A program made the translations under genes and the position numbers. Source: Ensifer oleiphilus (GTDB lineage: Bacteria; Pseudomonadota; Alphaproteobacteria; Rhizobiales; Rhizobiaceae). From it: DNA of 64,000 bases. Below are positions 17,538 to 26,107 of this stretch, piece after piece. The notes beneath the pieces were generated by a model. The model saw only the letters and a program-made list of their open reading frames with translations, ran no database searches and was not told the DNA's origin. Position 1 is the first letter of the stretch. Every line of letters begins with the position of its first letter. The stretch spans positions 363,888-427,887 of the forward strand of contig NZ_JABWDU010000002.1 in the NCBI RefSeq assembly GCF_013371465.1. The letters run 5' to 3'.

Positions 17538-17669
17538 TCATTGGGTCAGGCTATCAGACTGCGTTGCGGGAGCGGACCCTGTAAAGATGACGGTCGCGGG
17601 TCTGAATGCCCAGACCAAAAGGATGCTCATCGTGACTATGAGCAGCGAGAAAATGAGACGATTTGACAT
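17538..17669 (-). CDS. 43-residue single-span membrane protein
   Basis: A 44-codon frame starts at ATG 17669 behind GGAGGAAGGCGCC, one of the strongest ribosome-binding sites in the window, and stops at 17538. The product has one transmembrane helix (RLIFSLLIVTMSILLVWAF) and a short polar tail. No family was recognised. It is on the same strand as the COG4315 gene and 94 bp upstream of that gene's promoter. Confidence 0.65.
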   Translation of the reverse strand: MSNRLIFSLLIVTMSILLVWAFRPATVIFTGSAPATQSDSLTQ

Positions 17670-17899
17670 GGCGCCTTCCTCCATATTCGGAGCGCTGTGA
17701 ATGCAAGTCGCAGCATTCGCCGCCATTGTCAGGTCGAAGATTTCTGGCAAGGAGACGCGCGAGTGCCTTCCATAGGCCTCGCGGTCCGTGCGGTTTGGGA
17801 GAGGTTTCAAGTATCCGGTCGCCGCATGGCAACGCAAACGAGTGTATCACATTTCTAGCTTGCCAGGGGCTCCGGCGCAGCGGAGTTGGTACGACCGGA

Positions 17900-18133
17900 T
17901 CAGATGATCAATTGCACGATGTGGGAGAACGGCGTCATCGCCCACCGGGCGTTGTCATCTTTGCCCGTCCTGTAAATGATGAAGTCACGGCCGATAGTGA
18001 ACGTCCCATGCATGGTGATCTCGTTGCCTGTTGAGAGCACAGCTCGAAGCTCGCTTGCCTGGCGTTTCTCTATTTGATCACTGATCAAATCGGCGAGGAC
18101 CTGATCCAGGATATCAGGCTTTGATTCAGTCAA
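17900..18133 (-). CDS. Small hypothetical protein with TTG start
   Basis: The frame is open from 18190, but the best start is TTG at 18133, because AGGGGTGA lies six bases upstream. This gives 77 residues. The N-terminal half is helical (KPDILDQVLADLISDQIEKR). The C-terminal half looks like strands with TGNEITMHGTFTIGRDFIIYRTGKDDNARWAMTPF in outline. No family was recognised. Codon bias and the ribosome-binding site support a real gene in the stress island. Confidence 0.6.
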   Translation of the reverse strand: MTESKPDILDQVLADLISDQIEKRQASELRAVLSTGNEITMHGTFTIGRDFIIYRTGKDDNARWAMTPFSHIVQLII

Positions 18134-18542
18134 TGGATCACCCCTCGCTTTGTCAGACACCGAACAGGCGCGGTGAACTCGGCACTGCAAGCGCGGCCAC
18201 CCCAGATTTGCCGCAACTTATGCTCGAGCTCACTGCATGTTGCATTAAATCCTATCCGATTCACCGATAGAAGCATGCACAATTCAGAGCGCAACAGCAA
18301 CCTTTGCGCGTCTGACGAGACGCACCGCGAGGTAGGCCAATGACAAGGCAACGGATGCTGCGATCGGCTCTTCATTGTGCCCGAGCGAAAGCGAGAGGCA
18401 AGACCGCACGCCGGCGCGGTGAGGCGGCGCCGGTTCTCGGGCGTGGCACCAATCCTCGCAAAAGACGTCCCGAATGCCGTGGCGCAGAATCTCATGCATG
18501 GCAGCGATGTTGCCAGTGCGGGCCATGCCGCTTTGCCGGACG
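18134..18542. other. Intergenic region with nothing recognised
   Basis: Only shadow frames occur here, the longest running antisense into the kinase gene. No promoter match to GGAAC-N18-TT, terminator or repeat was seen. Confidence 0.4.
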
Positions 18543-19595
18543 CTACACTGCTGTCCTGTCGACTTCGGCAATGTGGTGCTGGTGGGTGATTGAAACGTTT
18601 GTCCCGGGCATTGCATCTGCCACTGTGATCTGGGCAGCCAGCTGGTTGCTGAGCGCTTCCACGATCCCCGTGCCCAGGCCGGGCTTCACGTCTATTTCCC
18701 CTGTCGGCATACCTATGCCGTCATCACCGACCTGGAGCGTCCAGTCTTTTCCAGTCGCGTGGTAGTCGACGGTGATTTTCCCCTTGCGGTGCTTCGGGAA
18801 CGCGTGTTTCAGCGCATTGATTACCAGCTCGGTGACGATGAGCCCGAGGCTTATCGAAATGTTTGCCTCGGTAAGGGTCTTGTCCACATTGACGTCGATC
18901 GAGAGCTGTTCGGGGTCGTAGATCATCGAAGCTCCGAGGCTTCTGCAAAGCTGCTCGAAATAGCTGCGGAGTTCGACCTCACCGCCACTGGATGCCGCGA
19001 GCTGCTGCTGGACCGCAGCTATCGACATGACCCGGCTGTGCGCCGACTTCAAATGATTGCGGGTCTCTTCGGATTGAACCTTGCGAGCGCTCTGCAGAAG
19101 TATGCTCGCAATGATCTGCAAGCTGTTGGCGACGCGATGCTGGACCTCCCGCAGAAGGATGGCCTTTTCTCGCAGCAGGTCGTCCTTCACTTTCGCAGCG
19201 ACCAGCGCATCCGTAACGTCGGTCACGGTCAAAAGCAGGCGGACTTGTGTCGTATCCGCGTAGTCAAGCATTTGGGCGTCAAGAACCAGCCGCCGTGTAT
19301 CCTGACCGGGGCGTCTTAAATCCATCTCGTAACCGTGCACCTCGGCCAATCCCGACGCAGTTGCGCTAAGCAACGCCGACAGTTGCGCGACGTTCCATTC
19401 TCCATCGCCGATCCGGGTGAACTTTCTTGCCGTCGCCTTGTGCGCGTCGATCCGAAATGCGCGATAGAAGGACGTACTGGCCGCGATCAGACGCAGATCG
19501 CCATCGAGAAGCACGATCGGCGCGCTTGAGGATGCAACGACTGCGAGCGCAAGGCTGAGCGAGGTTTCGGGTTGGAGAGGCGCGTCCTGGTTCAT
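18543..19595 (-). CDS. Soluble PAS sensor histidine kinase, HisKA_2/HWE type
   Basis: This protein of about 350 residues has a PAS-like N-terminal domain (about 18-130, ending LLLTVTDVTDA). A HisKA_2 phosphoacceptor helix follows, with LLREVQHRVANSLQ and His153. The HATPase domain carries the N box LVINALKHAF, the G1 box VGDDGIGMP and GLGTGIVEAL. The ATG at 19595 is chosen for the upstream GGAAGGA. No transmembrane helix is present, so sensing is cytoplasmic. This kinase class includes those feeding the PhyR-NepR general stress switch, and it lies in a region with RpoE2 promoters, so a stress role is plausible. No response regulator gene is adjacent. Confidence 0.85.
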   Translation of the reverse strand: MNQDAPLQPETSLSLALAVVASSSAPIVLLDGDLRLIAASTSFYRAFRIDAHKATARKFTRIGDGEWNVAQLSALLSATASGLAEVHGYEMDLRRPGQDTRRLVLDAQMLDYADTTQVRLLLTVTDVTDALVAAKVKDDLLREKAILLREVQHRVANSLQIIASILLQSARKVQSEETRNHLKSAHSRVMSIAAVQQQLAASSGGEVELRSYFEQLCRSLGASMIYDPEQLSIDVNVDKTLTEANISISLGLIVTELVINALKHAFPKHRKGKITVDYHATGKDWTLQVGDDGIGMPTGEIDVKPGLGTGIVEALSNQLAAQITVADAMPGTNVSITHQHHIAEVDRTAV

Positions 19596-20150
19596 TTTCG
19601 TGTCCTTCCGGCCAGAGGCTCTCGGTGCGAGAGCCGTCCCCAGCATGGACGTAGACGGATTGGCTTTGGGAGGGAGATCCATCGGAAACATACTACCACG
19701 AATGGCATGAACATGTTCACCTAATCTGGCGAACGCTCGGGAGCCAGCACCGCAGAAGCGCCTTTTGCAATGTCTTGTCAGCCGTTCGGTTAAAGGCGAA
19801 ATCGATCAAACCGGATGAATAACAGAGCGCACGTCCGCCAGCATGCACAACCGCCTCAATTGAAACTCAATCGACGCGCTATGGTAGAGCCAAGTTGATT
19901 TGGCCGAATGTGGCTTTCGCGGTATCAGAACGTCGAACCGCCCCAATCCCCTAAATTCTCGACAGACAGGCAAGCTCGGTTTCAGTGCTTGCGGCCAGCG
20001 CTTCGTCAAGAGGCAGATCTCTTTCGATCCGTCTGTTCGTCCGCCCCATTGCAACGAGCATCATTCATCCGTCGGCAGCCAGCGCGAAAGCGCGCAACGG
20101 CTGTTTCTGCCGGTTGTTCCTACAGACGCTTGAGGAGGATCGAGACCATT
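19596..20150. other. Intergenic region with nothing recognised
   Basis: Upstream regions of the divergent kinase and the 20151 gene meet here. The plus-strand frame upstream of 20151 lacks coding bias. GAGGAGG at 20132-20138 serves the next gene at a long spacing. No RpoE2-type promoter was found. Confidence 0.35.
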
Positions 20151-20459
20151 ATGAGTGCACTGTCTTTCACGAAACGCATCATCCGCGGCCCGGCCGACAC
20201 GCCGCCGATCCACCGTTTTCACGTTGGCCAGCTCGTGCGCTCCAAGGGGGCGTTGACGCGGGAATCGATAACCGGCGAAACTTACCGCATTACCGCGACC
20301 CTGCCGGTCCGCGACAATGCGCTCCAGTATCGCATACAGAGCAGCCGCGAAATCCACGAGCGGGTGACGGATGAAGGCAATCTCGAAATGGTTGTCAGCA
20401 ACGGCAAGGATGGGCCAGCGCTCGCCGAGCGCACGTTCAGGAGAACCCATATCCTGTAA
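20151..20459 (+). CDS. Small conserved-looking hypothetical protein
   Basis: This 102-residue protein starts at ATG 20151, about 12 bases after GAGGAGG. It is rich in strands, with FHVGQLVRSKGAL, TYRITATLPVRDN and LQYRIQSSREIHERV, the last followed by ALAERTFRRTHIL. The layout suggests a small all-beta (SH3-like) fold. I do not know the family by name. A 40-residue membrane protein gene and a DUF1488 gene follow on the same strand, and these may form one stress-type operon. Confidence 0.7.
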   Translation: MSALSFTKRIIRGPADTPPIHRFHVGQLVRSKGALTRESITGETYRITATLPVRDNALQYRIQSSREIHERVTDEGNLEMVVSNGKDGPALAERTFRRTHIL

Positions 20460-20506
20460 GGACCAACGTGCAGGGCATCCGAACAGATCAGCCACAGGAG
20501 GCGATC

Positions 20507-20629
20507 ATGAAGTACCACATTCCGGCTCAGATCTATCTCTTCGATTATCGCGGTCTGTTTGCCTGGATCGCCCTTGCGGTCGCCATCGCTGTCGTCATTA
20601 CCACGATCCTCTTTGGCCGGATCCTGTGA
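20507..20629 (+). CDS. 40-residue single-span membrane protein
   Basis: ATG 20507 follows CACAGGAGG at ideal spacing and the frame ends with TGA 20627-20629. The peptide has a polar aromatic start (KYHIPAQIYLFDYRG) and one transmembrane helix (LFAWIALAVAIAVVITTILF). No family was recognised. Strong translation signals and the neighbouring small genes support it. Confidence 0.65.
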   Translation: MKYHIPAQIYLFDYRGLFAWIALAVAIAVVITTILFGRIL

Positions 20630-20719
20630 TGACACGTCACGAAACCATACACCTATCCGAACTTATCCGCCCGGCCGACCGATTGCCGCGTTAGCCCATC
20701 GCCTGGAAAGGACCATCCC

Positions 20720-20983
20720 ATGACACTGAGCTTCCCCAACCAAAGCCGAAGTTTCGACGACACAAGAAACGCCGTTCGTTTTCTAGGCCATGATGGCATG
20801 TTCGAAGTGCCCTTCTATGTCGAGGCGGAAGCGCTCGCCCGTGGCACGCCGACCCGGACGACCGAGGCAGCCTGCCTGCAGGCATTCGACGCTGCGCGCA
20901 ACAAGATCTACGACGTCGCAAAAGCCGCCTACACCCACGGGCGCCGGACGATCTACGTCCTGACGGCCGCGGACTTCCGGTAG
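20720..20983 (+). CDS. DUF1488 family protein
   Basis: This 87-residue protein starts at ATG 20720 behind GGAAAGGA. It matches DUF1488: TRNAVRFLGHDGMFEVPFYV near the start, then AFDAARNKIYDVAKAAY and the terminal RRTIYVLTAADF. The family is short, soluble and of unknown function, and is frequent in rhizobia. It ends the run of small plus-strand genes. Confidence 0.85.
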   Translation: MTLSFPNQSRSFDDTRNAVRFLGHDGMFEVPFYVEAEALARGTPTRTTEAACLQAFDAARNKIYDVAKAAYTHGRRTIYVLTAADFR

Positions 20984-21110
20984 CATCAACAACAAAGCAA
21001 GTCGTCGGCCCGGGTGGCCAAATCCTCTATCGTCTCCCATCAGCCGCCCTTAAGCCGCCAGTAACGGAGCAACCGCCATATCTGTTGCGACCAACGCATC
21101 AGGGGGCGGG

Positions 21111-21914
21111 ATGGCGGACGCAGACAACGAAACCATGACGACCGGCAAGCAATCGGGCCGCGTCGTCGTGGTGACCGCGGGCGGTGAAAATCCGTGGATC
21201 ATGATCAATGCGCTCGCCGCGCGTTTCGACGATATCGTCGTTCTTGAGGAACGGCCGGAATCCAAGGGGCTTTTCCTGCGCCGCCGGGCGCGAAAGCTCG
21301 GCTGGCCGATGGCCCTCGGGCAACTCGCCACCATGGTTGCCTCGCGTTTCGGCAAGCGATTTACACGGAAACGGGCCCAGGAAATCCTGCGGCACTACGG
21401 CGTATCGGCAACACCCGACCAGCGTGTGCCGCTACGTCAGGTTCTTTCCATCAACGACGGCGAGGCCGTCAGCCATCTCCGGCAGCTCGCGCCAGAAGTC
21501 GTCTTTCTCATCAGCTGCCGCATGCTGAAGCCGGTGACCCTGGCGCAGATCCCCTGCCCTGTGGTCAACTTCCATGCCGGCATCAATCCGCGCTATCGCG
21601 GCCTGATGGGCGGTTATTGGGCACGAGTCAGCAACGACGTCGCCAATTTCGGAGCGACCGTGCATCTGGTCGACGAAGGCGTCGATACCGGTGTCATCCT
21701 CTACCAGGCGCGCCAGACGCCTGATCGGCGTGATACGATGCACACCTATCCGCTTCTGCAGACGGCCGCCTCCACCGACATCGTCATTGCCGCCCTCGAC
21801 GACGCCCTCAAGGGCCGATTGCGACCGCTCGATGTCGCAGGCCCGTCGCAACAGTGGTACCACCCGCCCATCTGGACTTGGCTCTGGACCGGAATCCGAC
21901 GCGGCATCTGGTAG
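21111..21914 (+). CDS. Formyltransferase-fold protein of unknown substrate
   Basis: This 267-residue protein has the formyl_trans_N fold of GART, Fmt and formyl-THF deformylase enzymes. The active-site region is clear: NFHAGINPRYRG (about 157-168) gives Asn and His, and GATVHLVDEGVDTGVIL (about 183-199) gives the catalytic Asp. The N-terminal part (VVVVTAGGENPWIMINALAARF) differs from purine-biosynthesis enzymes and no C-terminal Fmt domain is present. Formyl donors for this fold are 10-formyl-THF derivatives. The acceptor may be an amino sugar or another amine. It lies just upstream of the MTHFR-related operon, so a link to one-carbon metabolism is possible but unproven. Confidence 0.8.
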   Translation: MADADNETMTTGKQSGRVVVVTAGGENPWIMINALAARFDDIVVLEERPESKGLFLRRRARKLGWPMALGQLATMVASRFGKRFTRKRAQEILRHYGVSATPDQRVPLRQVLSINDGEAVSHLRQLAPEVVFLISCRMLKPVTLAQIPCPVVNFHAGINPRYRGLMGGYWARVSNDVANFGATVHLVDEGVDTGVILYQARQTPDRRDTMHTYPLLQTAASTDIVIAALDDALKGRLRPLDVAGPSQQWYHPPIWTWLWTGIRRGIW

Positions 21915-22105
21915 AAAAACCAGACGCGCACTGGTCGCGAAGAGCACGCCGAGATTGGCGGTCAAAAAACGCTAACACCCTGAAATATCTGATACTCATC
22001 GGCTGATGGATATCCCGAGCCATGGGCTTGCCCGCGTCGATGCAACGCGTAGAGTGCCTGGGGCCTTCGACGTTCTGCGCCGGCGTCGTTTTTGGACATA
22101 TCCAA

Positions 22106-22130
22106 CGTCGTGGCGAGGTGAGCCACGACG
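22106..22130. promoter_or_regulatory. Perfect inverted repeat upstream of the MTHFR operon
   Basis: CGTCGTGGC at 22106-22114 and GCCACGACG at 22122-22130 form a perfect 9-bp inverted repeat with a 7-bp spacer. It lies 44 bp before the first gene of the PF13769/MTHFR-C/metF operon and is not followed by a T-run. It could be a regulator site or an mRNA hairpin. Confidence 0.5.
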
Positions 22131-22173
22131 GCAGGACACAAGCATTGTCGCAGGAAGAGGAGAACGACACCCG

Positions 22174-22476
22174 ATGGCAGATCGCATAATCGTCTACTGG
22201 CGCGACATCCCGGCCCAAGTGATCATCAAGAAGGGCCGCACGACCGCCAAGCGCGAGCTTTCGCTGCGCTTCACCGAAGCGATCGACATGTGCGCCATGC
22301 GCACCGGTGCTGCCGAAACCGACGACTATCTCGCCGAATGGCGCAAGGCCGACCCCGAGCCCGTTTCCGACGATCTGGAGGCGGAAGCCGACCGCGCCGC
22401 AGCCGAACTGGAGGCGGCCTTTGATCGCGAACGCCTGGTCGCGCTCGTCAAATCCGGGGGCCGCGACAATGGCTGA
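22174..22476 (+). CDS. PF13769 (virulence-factor-type) small protein
   Basis: This 100-residue protein starts at ATG 22174 behind GAAGAGGAG. It opens with DRIIVYWRDIPAQVIIKKGR and contains LSLRFTEAIDMCAMRTG, the pattern of Pfam PF13769. A highly acidic helical C-terminal half follows. The family name does not imply virulence here. The gene overlaps the next by 8 bp (ATGGCTGA) and belongs to a tight three-gene operon with MTHFR components, so the product probably acts with them. Its role is unknown. Confidence 0.8.
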   Translation: MADRIIVYWRDIPAQVIIKKGRTTAKRELSLRFTEAIDMCAMRTGAAETDDYLAEWRKADPEPVSDDLEAEADRAAAELEAAFDRERLVALVKSGGRDNG

Positions 22477-23077
22477 GCCGAAGGCAGCAGGCGCAGCGGA
22501 GGCGAAGATCGTCAAGGGCAATGCAGCGGCCGCCGCCAAGGCTGCGACCGGCGCCTTTACGCCATCAGGCGTTTCCCCGAGCCGTCGCTCGCGCCACAAA
22601 TACACGGTCCGCCTCTGGGCCGTGCGAAATTCGCGCTTCCTCGAATGGTTCTACAACCGTTTCGCCGACATGTTCCTGCTCTTGCATCCATTGTGGAAAG
22701 CGATCGGCTACAGCAGGGTGGAGCGACCCGTCACCTTCGTCGAACGCCACGTCAAGGGCTTTCTGTTCGACTGTCGCATGTGCGGCCAGTGTGCGCTGTC
22801 GTCGACCGGTATGTCCTGCCCGATGAACTGTCCGAAGCAGCTGCGAAACGGCCCCTGCGGCGGCGTGCGCGCCAACGGCAACTGCGAGGTCGAGCCGGAT
22901 ATGCCCTGCGTCTGGGTGCAGGCGTGGAAAGGCTCGCAGAACATGACGAAGGGCGATGCGATCTTGAACGTGCAAAAGCCGGTGAACCAGTCGCTGCGCG
23001 AAACCTCCTCCTGGCTGCGGGTGACGGCCGAAGCGGCCGCCCGCCGCGAAGCACAGGCGAAAGAGAACCAGGCATGA
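22469..23077 (+). CDS. Methylenetetrahydrofolate reductase C-terminal domain (PF12225) Cys-rich partner
   Basis: This 202-residue protein starts at ATG 22469 inside the end of the previous gene. After an Ala-rich, poorly ordered N-terminal stretch (about 1-40), it carries the Cys-rich MTHFR_C signature CRMCGQCALSSTGMSCP and NCPKQLRNGPCGGV. CEVEPDMPCVW follows. These cysteines probably bind zinc or a [4Fe-4S] cluster. In other bacteria this domain is a partner of MetF in NADH- or ferredoxin-linked methyl-THF oxidation. Its stop overlaps the metF start (ATGA), indicating translational coupling. Confidence 0.9.
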   Translation: MAEPKAAGAAEAKIVKGNAAAAAKAATGAFTPSGVSPSRRSRHKYTVRLWAVRNSRFLEWFYNRFADMFLLLHPLWKAIGYSRVERPVTFVERHVKGFLFDCRMCGQCALSSTGMSCPMNCPKQLRNGPCGGVRANGNCEVEPDMPCVWVQAWKGSQNMTKGDAILNVQKPVNQSLRETSSWLRVTAEAAARREAQAKENQA

Positions 23078-24165
23078 GCCCCGATTACAATCCACACGAT
23101 CCCGGCGCGCCTCTCGATCCCCTGCCCGGCCATTCTTCGCGCGGACGGCTGGAGCGCGTGCTGCGCCGCGGCGAGTTTGCGGTGACCGCCGAGCTCAACC
23201 CGCCCGACAGCGCCAACCCGCAGGATGTCTACGAGCGTGCGGCGATCTTCGACGGCTGGGTCGATGGCATCAACGCCGTCGATGCTTCGGGCGCCAACTG
23301 CCACATGTCGTCGGTCGGCATTTGCGCGCTGCTGACGCGCATGGGCTACGCCCCGATCATGCAGATTGCCTGCCGCGACAAGAACCGCATCGCCATCCAG
23401 GGCGACGTGCTCGGGGCATCGGCCATGGGCGTGCAGAACGTCATGTGTCTGACCGGCGATGGCGTGCAGGCCGGCGACCAGCCGGGCGCCAAGCCCGTGT
23501 TCGATCTCGACTGCATGTCGCTGCTAGAAACCGTGCGCATCATGCGCGACAATTCAAAATTCCTGTCAGGCCGCAAGCTGACGACGCCGCCGCAGGTGTT
23601 TCTCGGCGCCGCCATCAATCCCTTTGCGCCGCCCTACGACTTTCGCCCCTATCGTCTTGCCAAGAAGATCGAGGCCGGCGCGCAGTTCGTCCAGAGCCAG
23701 TACTGCTTCGACGTGCCGATGTTTCGCGAATACATGAAGAAGGTGCGTGACCTCGGCCTCAACGAAAAATGCTTCATCCTCGTCGGCGTCGGGCCGATGG
23801 CATCGGCCAAGACCGCCCGCTGGATCCGCTCCAACGTCCCGGGCATCCATATTCCCGACAGCATCATCACGCGGCTCGAAGGCGCGCAGGACCAGAAGAA
23901 GGAAGGCAAGCAGCTCTGCATCGACATCATCAACGAGGTCAAGGAGATCGAAGGCGTCTCCGGCGTCCACGTCATGGCCTATCGCCAGGAAGAATATGTC
24001 GCGGAGATCGTGCATGAATCGGGCGTGCTGAAGGGGCGCCAGCCCTGGAAGCGCGAGACGCTGCCGACCGACGCGCTTGTCGCCTCGCGCATGGAGCACA
24101 TTCGCGAAGGCAAGGAAGAAAACCAGCAGGAGATGGCGGGCGCTGCAGCCCACCACCCCCACTGA
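23074..24165 (+). CDS. metF: Methylenetetrahydrofolate reductase (MetF family)
   Basis: This 363-residue protein starts at ATG 23074, overlapping the preceding stop by 4 bp. It has the flavin-dependent MetF TIM barrel: EFAVTAELNPPDSANP near 34, then VDGINAVDASGANCHMSS, VQNVMCLTGDG and FVQSQYCFD. It lacks the C-terminal SAM-binding domain of eukaryotic enzymes. Residues 339-363 form a polar tail ending in AAAHHPH. MetF normally makes 5-methyl-THF. Coupled to the Cys-rich partner and beside a methyl-THF:corrinoid methyltransferase and RACo, it more likely runs in the oxidative direction, from methyl-THF to methylene-THF. That direction is inference. Confidence 0.92.
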   Translation: MSPDYNPHDPGAPLDPLPGHSSRGRLERVLRRGEFAVTAELNPPDSANPQDVYERAAIFDGWVDGINAVDASGANCHMSSVGICALLTRMGYAPIMQIACRDKNRIAIQGDVLGASAMGVQNVMCLTGDGVQAGDQPGAKPVFDLDCMSLLETVRIMRDNSKFLSGRKLTTPPQVFLGAAINPFAPPYDFRPYRLAKKIEAGAQFVQSQYCFDVPMFREYMKKVRDLGLNEKCFILVGVGPMASAKTARWIRSNVPGIHIPDSIITRLEGAQDQKKEGKQLCIDIINEVKEIEGVSGVHVMAYRQEEYVAEIVHESGVLKGRQPWKRETLPTDALVASRMEHIREGKEENQQEMAGAAAHHPH

Positions 24166-24263
24166 CGACATTGCAGACACACCGGGGCCGGTCCGTCCGG
24201 CCGCTTTCATCGCTCAACGGGTGAGATAACGAAACCCGACGCCACAGGATCAAAGGATCTTAC

Positions 24264-25229
24264 ATGACCCGTACCATCGTCGCTTCCGCCACCCGCGAAA
24301 TCATCATCGGCTTCGACCAGCCCTTCTGCGTCATCGGCGAGCGCATCAACCCGACCGGCCGCAAGAAGCTGGCCGCCGAAATGATCGAGGGCAATTTCGA
24401 CACCGTCATCAAGGACGCGCTTGAGCAGGTGGCCGCCGGCGCGACGATGCTCGACGTCAATGCCGGCGTCACCGCCGTCAACCCGAACGAGACCGAACCG
24501 CCGCTCTTGGTCAAGACGCTGGAGATCGTCCAGGGCCTCGTCGACGTGCCGCTGTCGATCGACAGCTCGGTGTCGGCGGCTATCGAGGCCGCGTTGAAGG
24601 TCGCCAAGGGCCGGCCACTGGTCAATTCCGTCACCGGCGAAGAGGAAAAGCTCGAGGCGATCCTGCCGCTCGTCAAGAAATACGACGTGCCGGTGGTGGC
24701 CATCTCCAACGACGAGACCGGCATTTCGATGGACCCGGACGTGCGCTTCGCCGTTGCCAAGAAGATCGTCGAGCGCGCCATGGATCACGGCATCAAGCCG
24801 CACGACATCGTCGTCGACCCGCTGGTCATGCCGATCGGTGCGCTGGGCGACGCTGGCCGGCAGGTATTTGCGCTTCTGCGCCGTCTGCGTGAAGAGCTGA
24901 AGGTCAACACCACCTGCGGCCTTTCCAACATCTCCTTCGGCCTGCCGCATCGCCACGGCATCAATGCCGGCTTCATCCCTATGGTCATCGGCGCCGGCAT
25001 GACATCCGCCATCATGAACCCTTGCCGTCCGCAAGAAATGGAAGCCGTTCGCGCCGCAAACGTGCTGAACGGCACCGACGCCAATTGCACCAACTGGATC
25101 AGGACCTACCGCGACCACAAGCCTGCAGAAGGCGGCCACGCCGTTGCCGCGGCGCCAGCCCCAGCCACCTCCGGCGGCCGCCGCGGCGGGCGCGCTGCAC
25201 GCACCGGCGGCGCGGCGGCGAGCGAATAA
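24264..25229 (+). CDS. Methyltetrahydrofolate:corrinoid protein methyltransferase (pterin-binding TIM barrel)
   Basis: This 321-residue protein is a DHPS-like pterin-binding TIM barrel of the AcsE/MtgA/MetH-barrel family. Signatures are CVIGERINPTGRKKL near 21, GATMLDVNAGV near 59, VPLSIDSS near 94 and PLVNSVTGEE near 113. TTCGLSNISFGLP (about 216) and DPLVMPIG are also typical. It should transfer the methyl group between the corrinoid protein and tetrahydrofolate. The core ends near residue 285. The last 40 residues are Ala/Pro- then Arg/Gly-rich, ending GGRRGGRAARTGGAAASE. AAAGGATC precedes the ATG. It follows metF by 98 bp on the same strand. Confidence 0.92.
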   Translation: MTRTIVASATREIIIGFDQPFCVIGERINPTGRKKLAAEMIEGNFDTVIKDALEQVAAGATMLDVNAGVTAVNPNETEPPLLVKTLEIVQGLVDVPLSIDSSVSAAIEAALKVAKGRPLVNSVTGEEEKLEAILPLVKKYDVPVVAISNDETGISMDPDVRFAVAKKIVERAMDHGIKPHDIVVDPLVMPIGALGDAGRQVFALLRRLREELKVNTTCGLSNISFGLPHRHGINAGFIPMVIGAGMTSAIMNPCRPQEMEAVRAANVLNGTDANCTNWIRTYRDHKPAEGGHAVAAAPAPATSGGRRGGRAARTGGAAASE

Positions 25230-25273
25230 CTTTCACTCGGCGTCGAACCGTGCGCCAAAGAGACAATCGGGCG

Positions 25274-25384
25274 ATGAAAAGCCAGTTGCGCCTTTTCGCT
25301 CCGATTGTTCCCTTGGCGCTCGTCGCCGGATATGCGTTGTTTGAGGATGCACACGCCTCCGAAAGATTCTACTCTGCGACCTAG
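25274..25384 (+). CDS. Possible 36-residue exported peptide
   Basis: A 37-codon frame from ATG 25274 to TAG 25384 encodes a basic/hydrophobic start (KSQLRLFAPIVPLALVAGYALF) and a short polar end with HASERFYSAT. It could be a signal-peptide-bearing or membrane peptide. The ribosome-binding site is weak and no family is known, so this is a tentative call. Confidence 0.3.
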   Translation: MKSQLRLFAPIVPLALVAGYALFEDAHASERFYSAT

Positions 25385-25597
25385 GTGCTACCGATCCTTC
25401 GCTGTCATACGCATCGCGGCAATCACAAAGAGGATCAACTTCGGCTCCCGGGAACAGATCGCCAATGTCCTCTTCAGGGGAAAGTCGATCAGACTGGCAG
25501 CCGCGTTTGCCTCGGCAATCGCGGCTGGGAAACCGACGACGGCATCATAGTCAGCAATCCGACCGCCGCTGTCGCGGCACAGGAGTAGGGATCAACG

Positions 25598-25945
25598 ATG
25601 ACAACGCGCCGACTTCACCTGGACGCCTTCACGCTCTGGTTCGAAGCCCCTTTCGTGATCGCGCTTCGGCTGCACGAAATGCAGATGGCGGCCTTGACCG
25701 GCAAGAGCCAGGATTCGACCGAGATCAACCGCATGGTGTCGGAGAAGATCGCGGCCACAGCGGAAAGTGCGATCGCGGTGAACATGGCGCTCTGGCGCGC
25801 CGCCTTCGACAACACGGTGCGGCTGATGACAGGCGGAAACGCATCGTTTGGCCTCGGTGGAACGGCGATCGCCTCGGCCGCGCTCAAGCCCTACGGCACG
25901 CGCGTGCGCGGCAATGCCCGGCGGCTGTCGCGCAAGTCGTCGTGA
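25598..25945 (+). CDS. Small hypothetical protein, phasin-like in outline
   Basis: This 115-residue protein starts at ATG 25598 behind CAGGAGTAGGG. It is mostly helical, with FTLWFEAPFVIALRLHEMQM, then INRMVSEKIAATAESAIAVNMALWRAAF and a basic tail. The amphipathic helices and length recall short phasin-like proteins, but no diagnostic motif is present. It lies between the methyl-THF methyltransferase and RACo-like genes on the same strand, so it may be co-expressed with the demethylation pathway. Confidence 0.65.
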   Translation: MTTRRLHLDAFTLWFEAPFVIALRLHEMQMAALTGKSQDSTEINRMVSEKIAATAESAIAVNMALWRAAFDNTVRLMTGGNASFGLGGTAIASAALKPYGTRVRGNARRLSRKSS

Positions 25946-26107
25946 ACGGACACGTTTCCGCGACCACACCCCTGACGAAATGATGCTCGCAGATCTTTCC
26001 ATGTCGGGATCTGACAACTATCAGGCTGCATTCCGGTGCAGTCTGAAGACGTTTATCCATGCTTCGGTCGATCCGGCAGAAGCGGGCTTTAGGAAAGACA
26101 GAGCAGA

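Noticed and set aside
18340..18765. Plus-strand frame of 141 codons antisense to the histidine kinase
   Set aside because: The complementary frame is a clear kinase; this one is a shadow.
25455..25478. GGAAC followed by TT at 17-bp spacing before the 25598 gene
   Set aside because: Spacing is 17 rather than the 18-19 bp of RpoE2 promoters and the TT context is poor; a chance match is likely.
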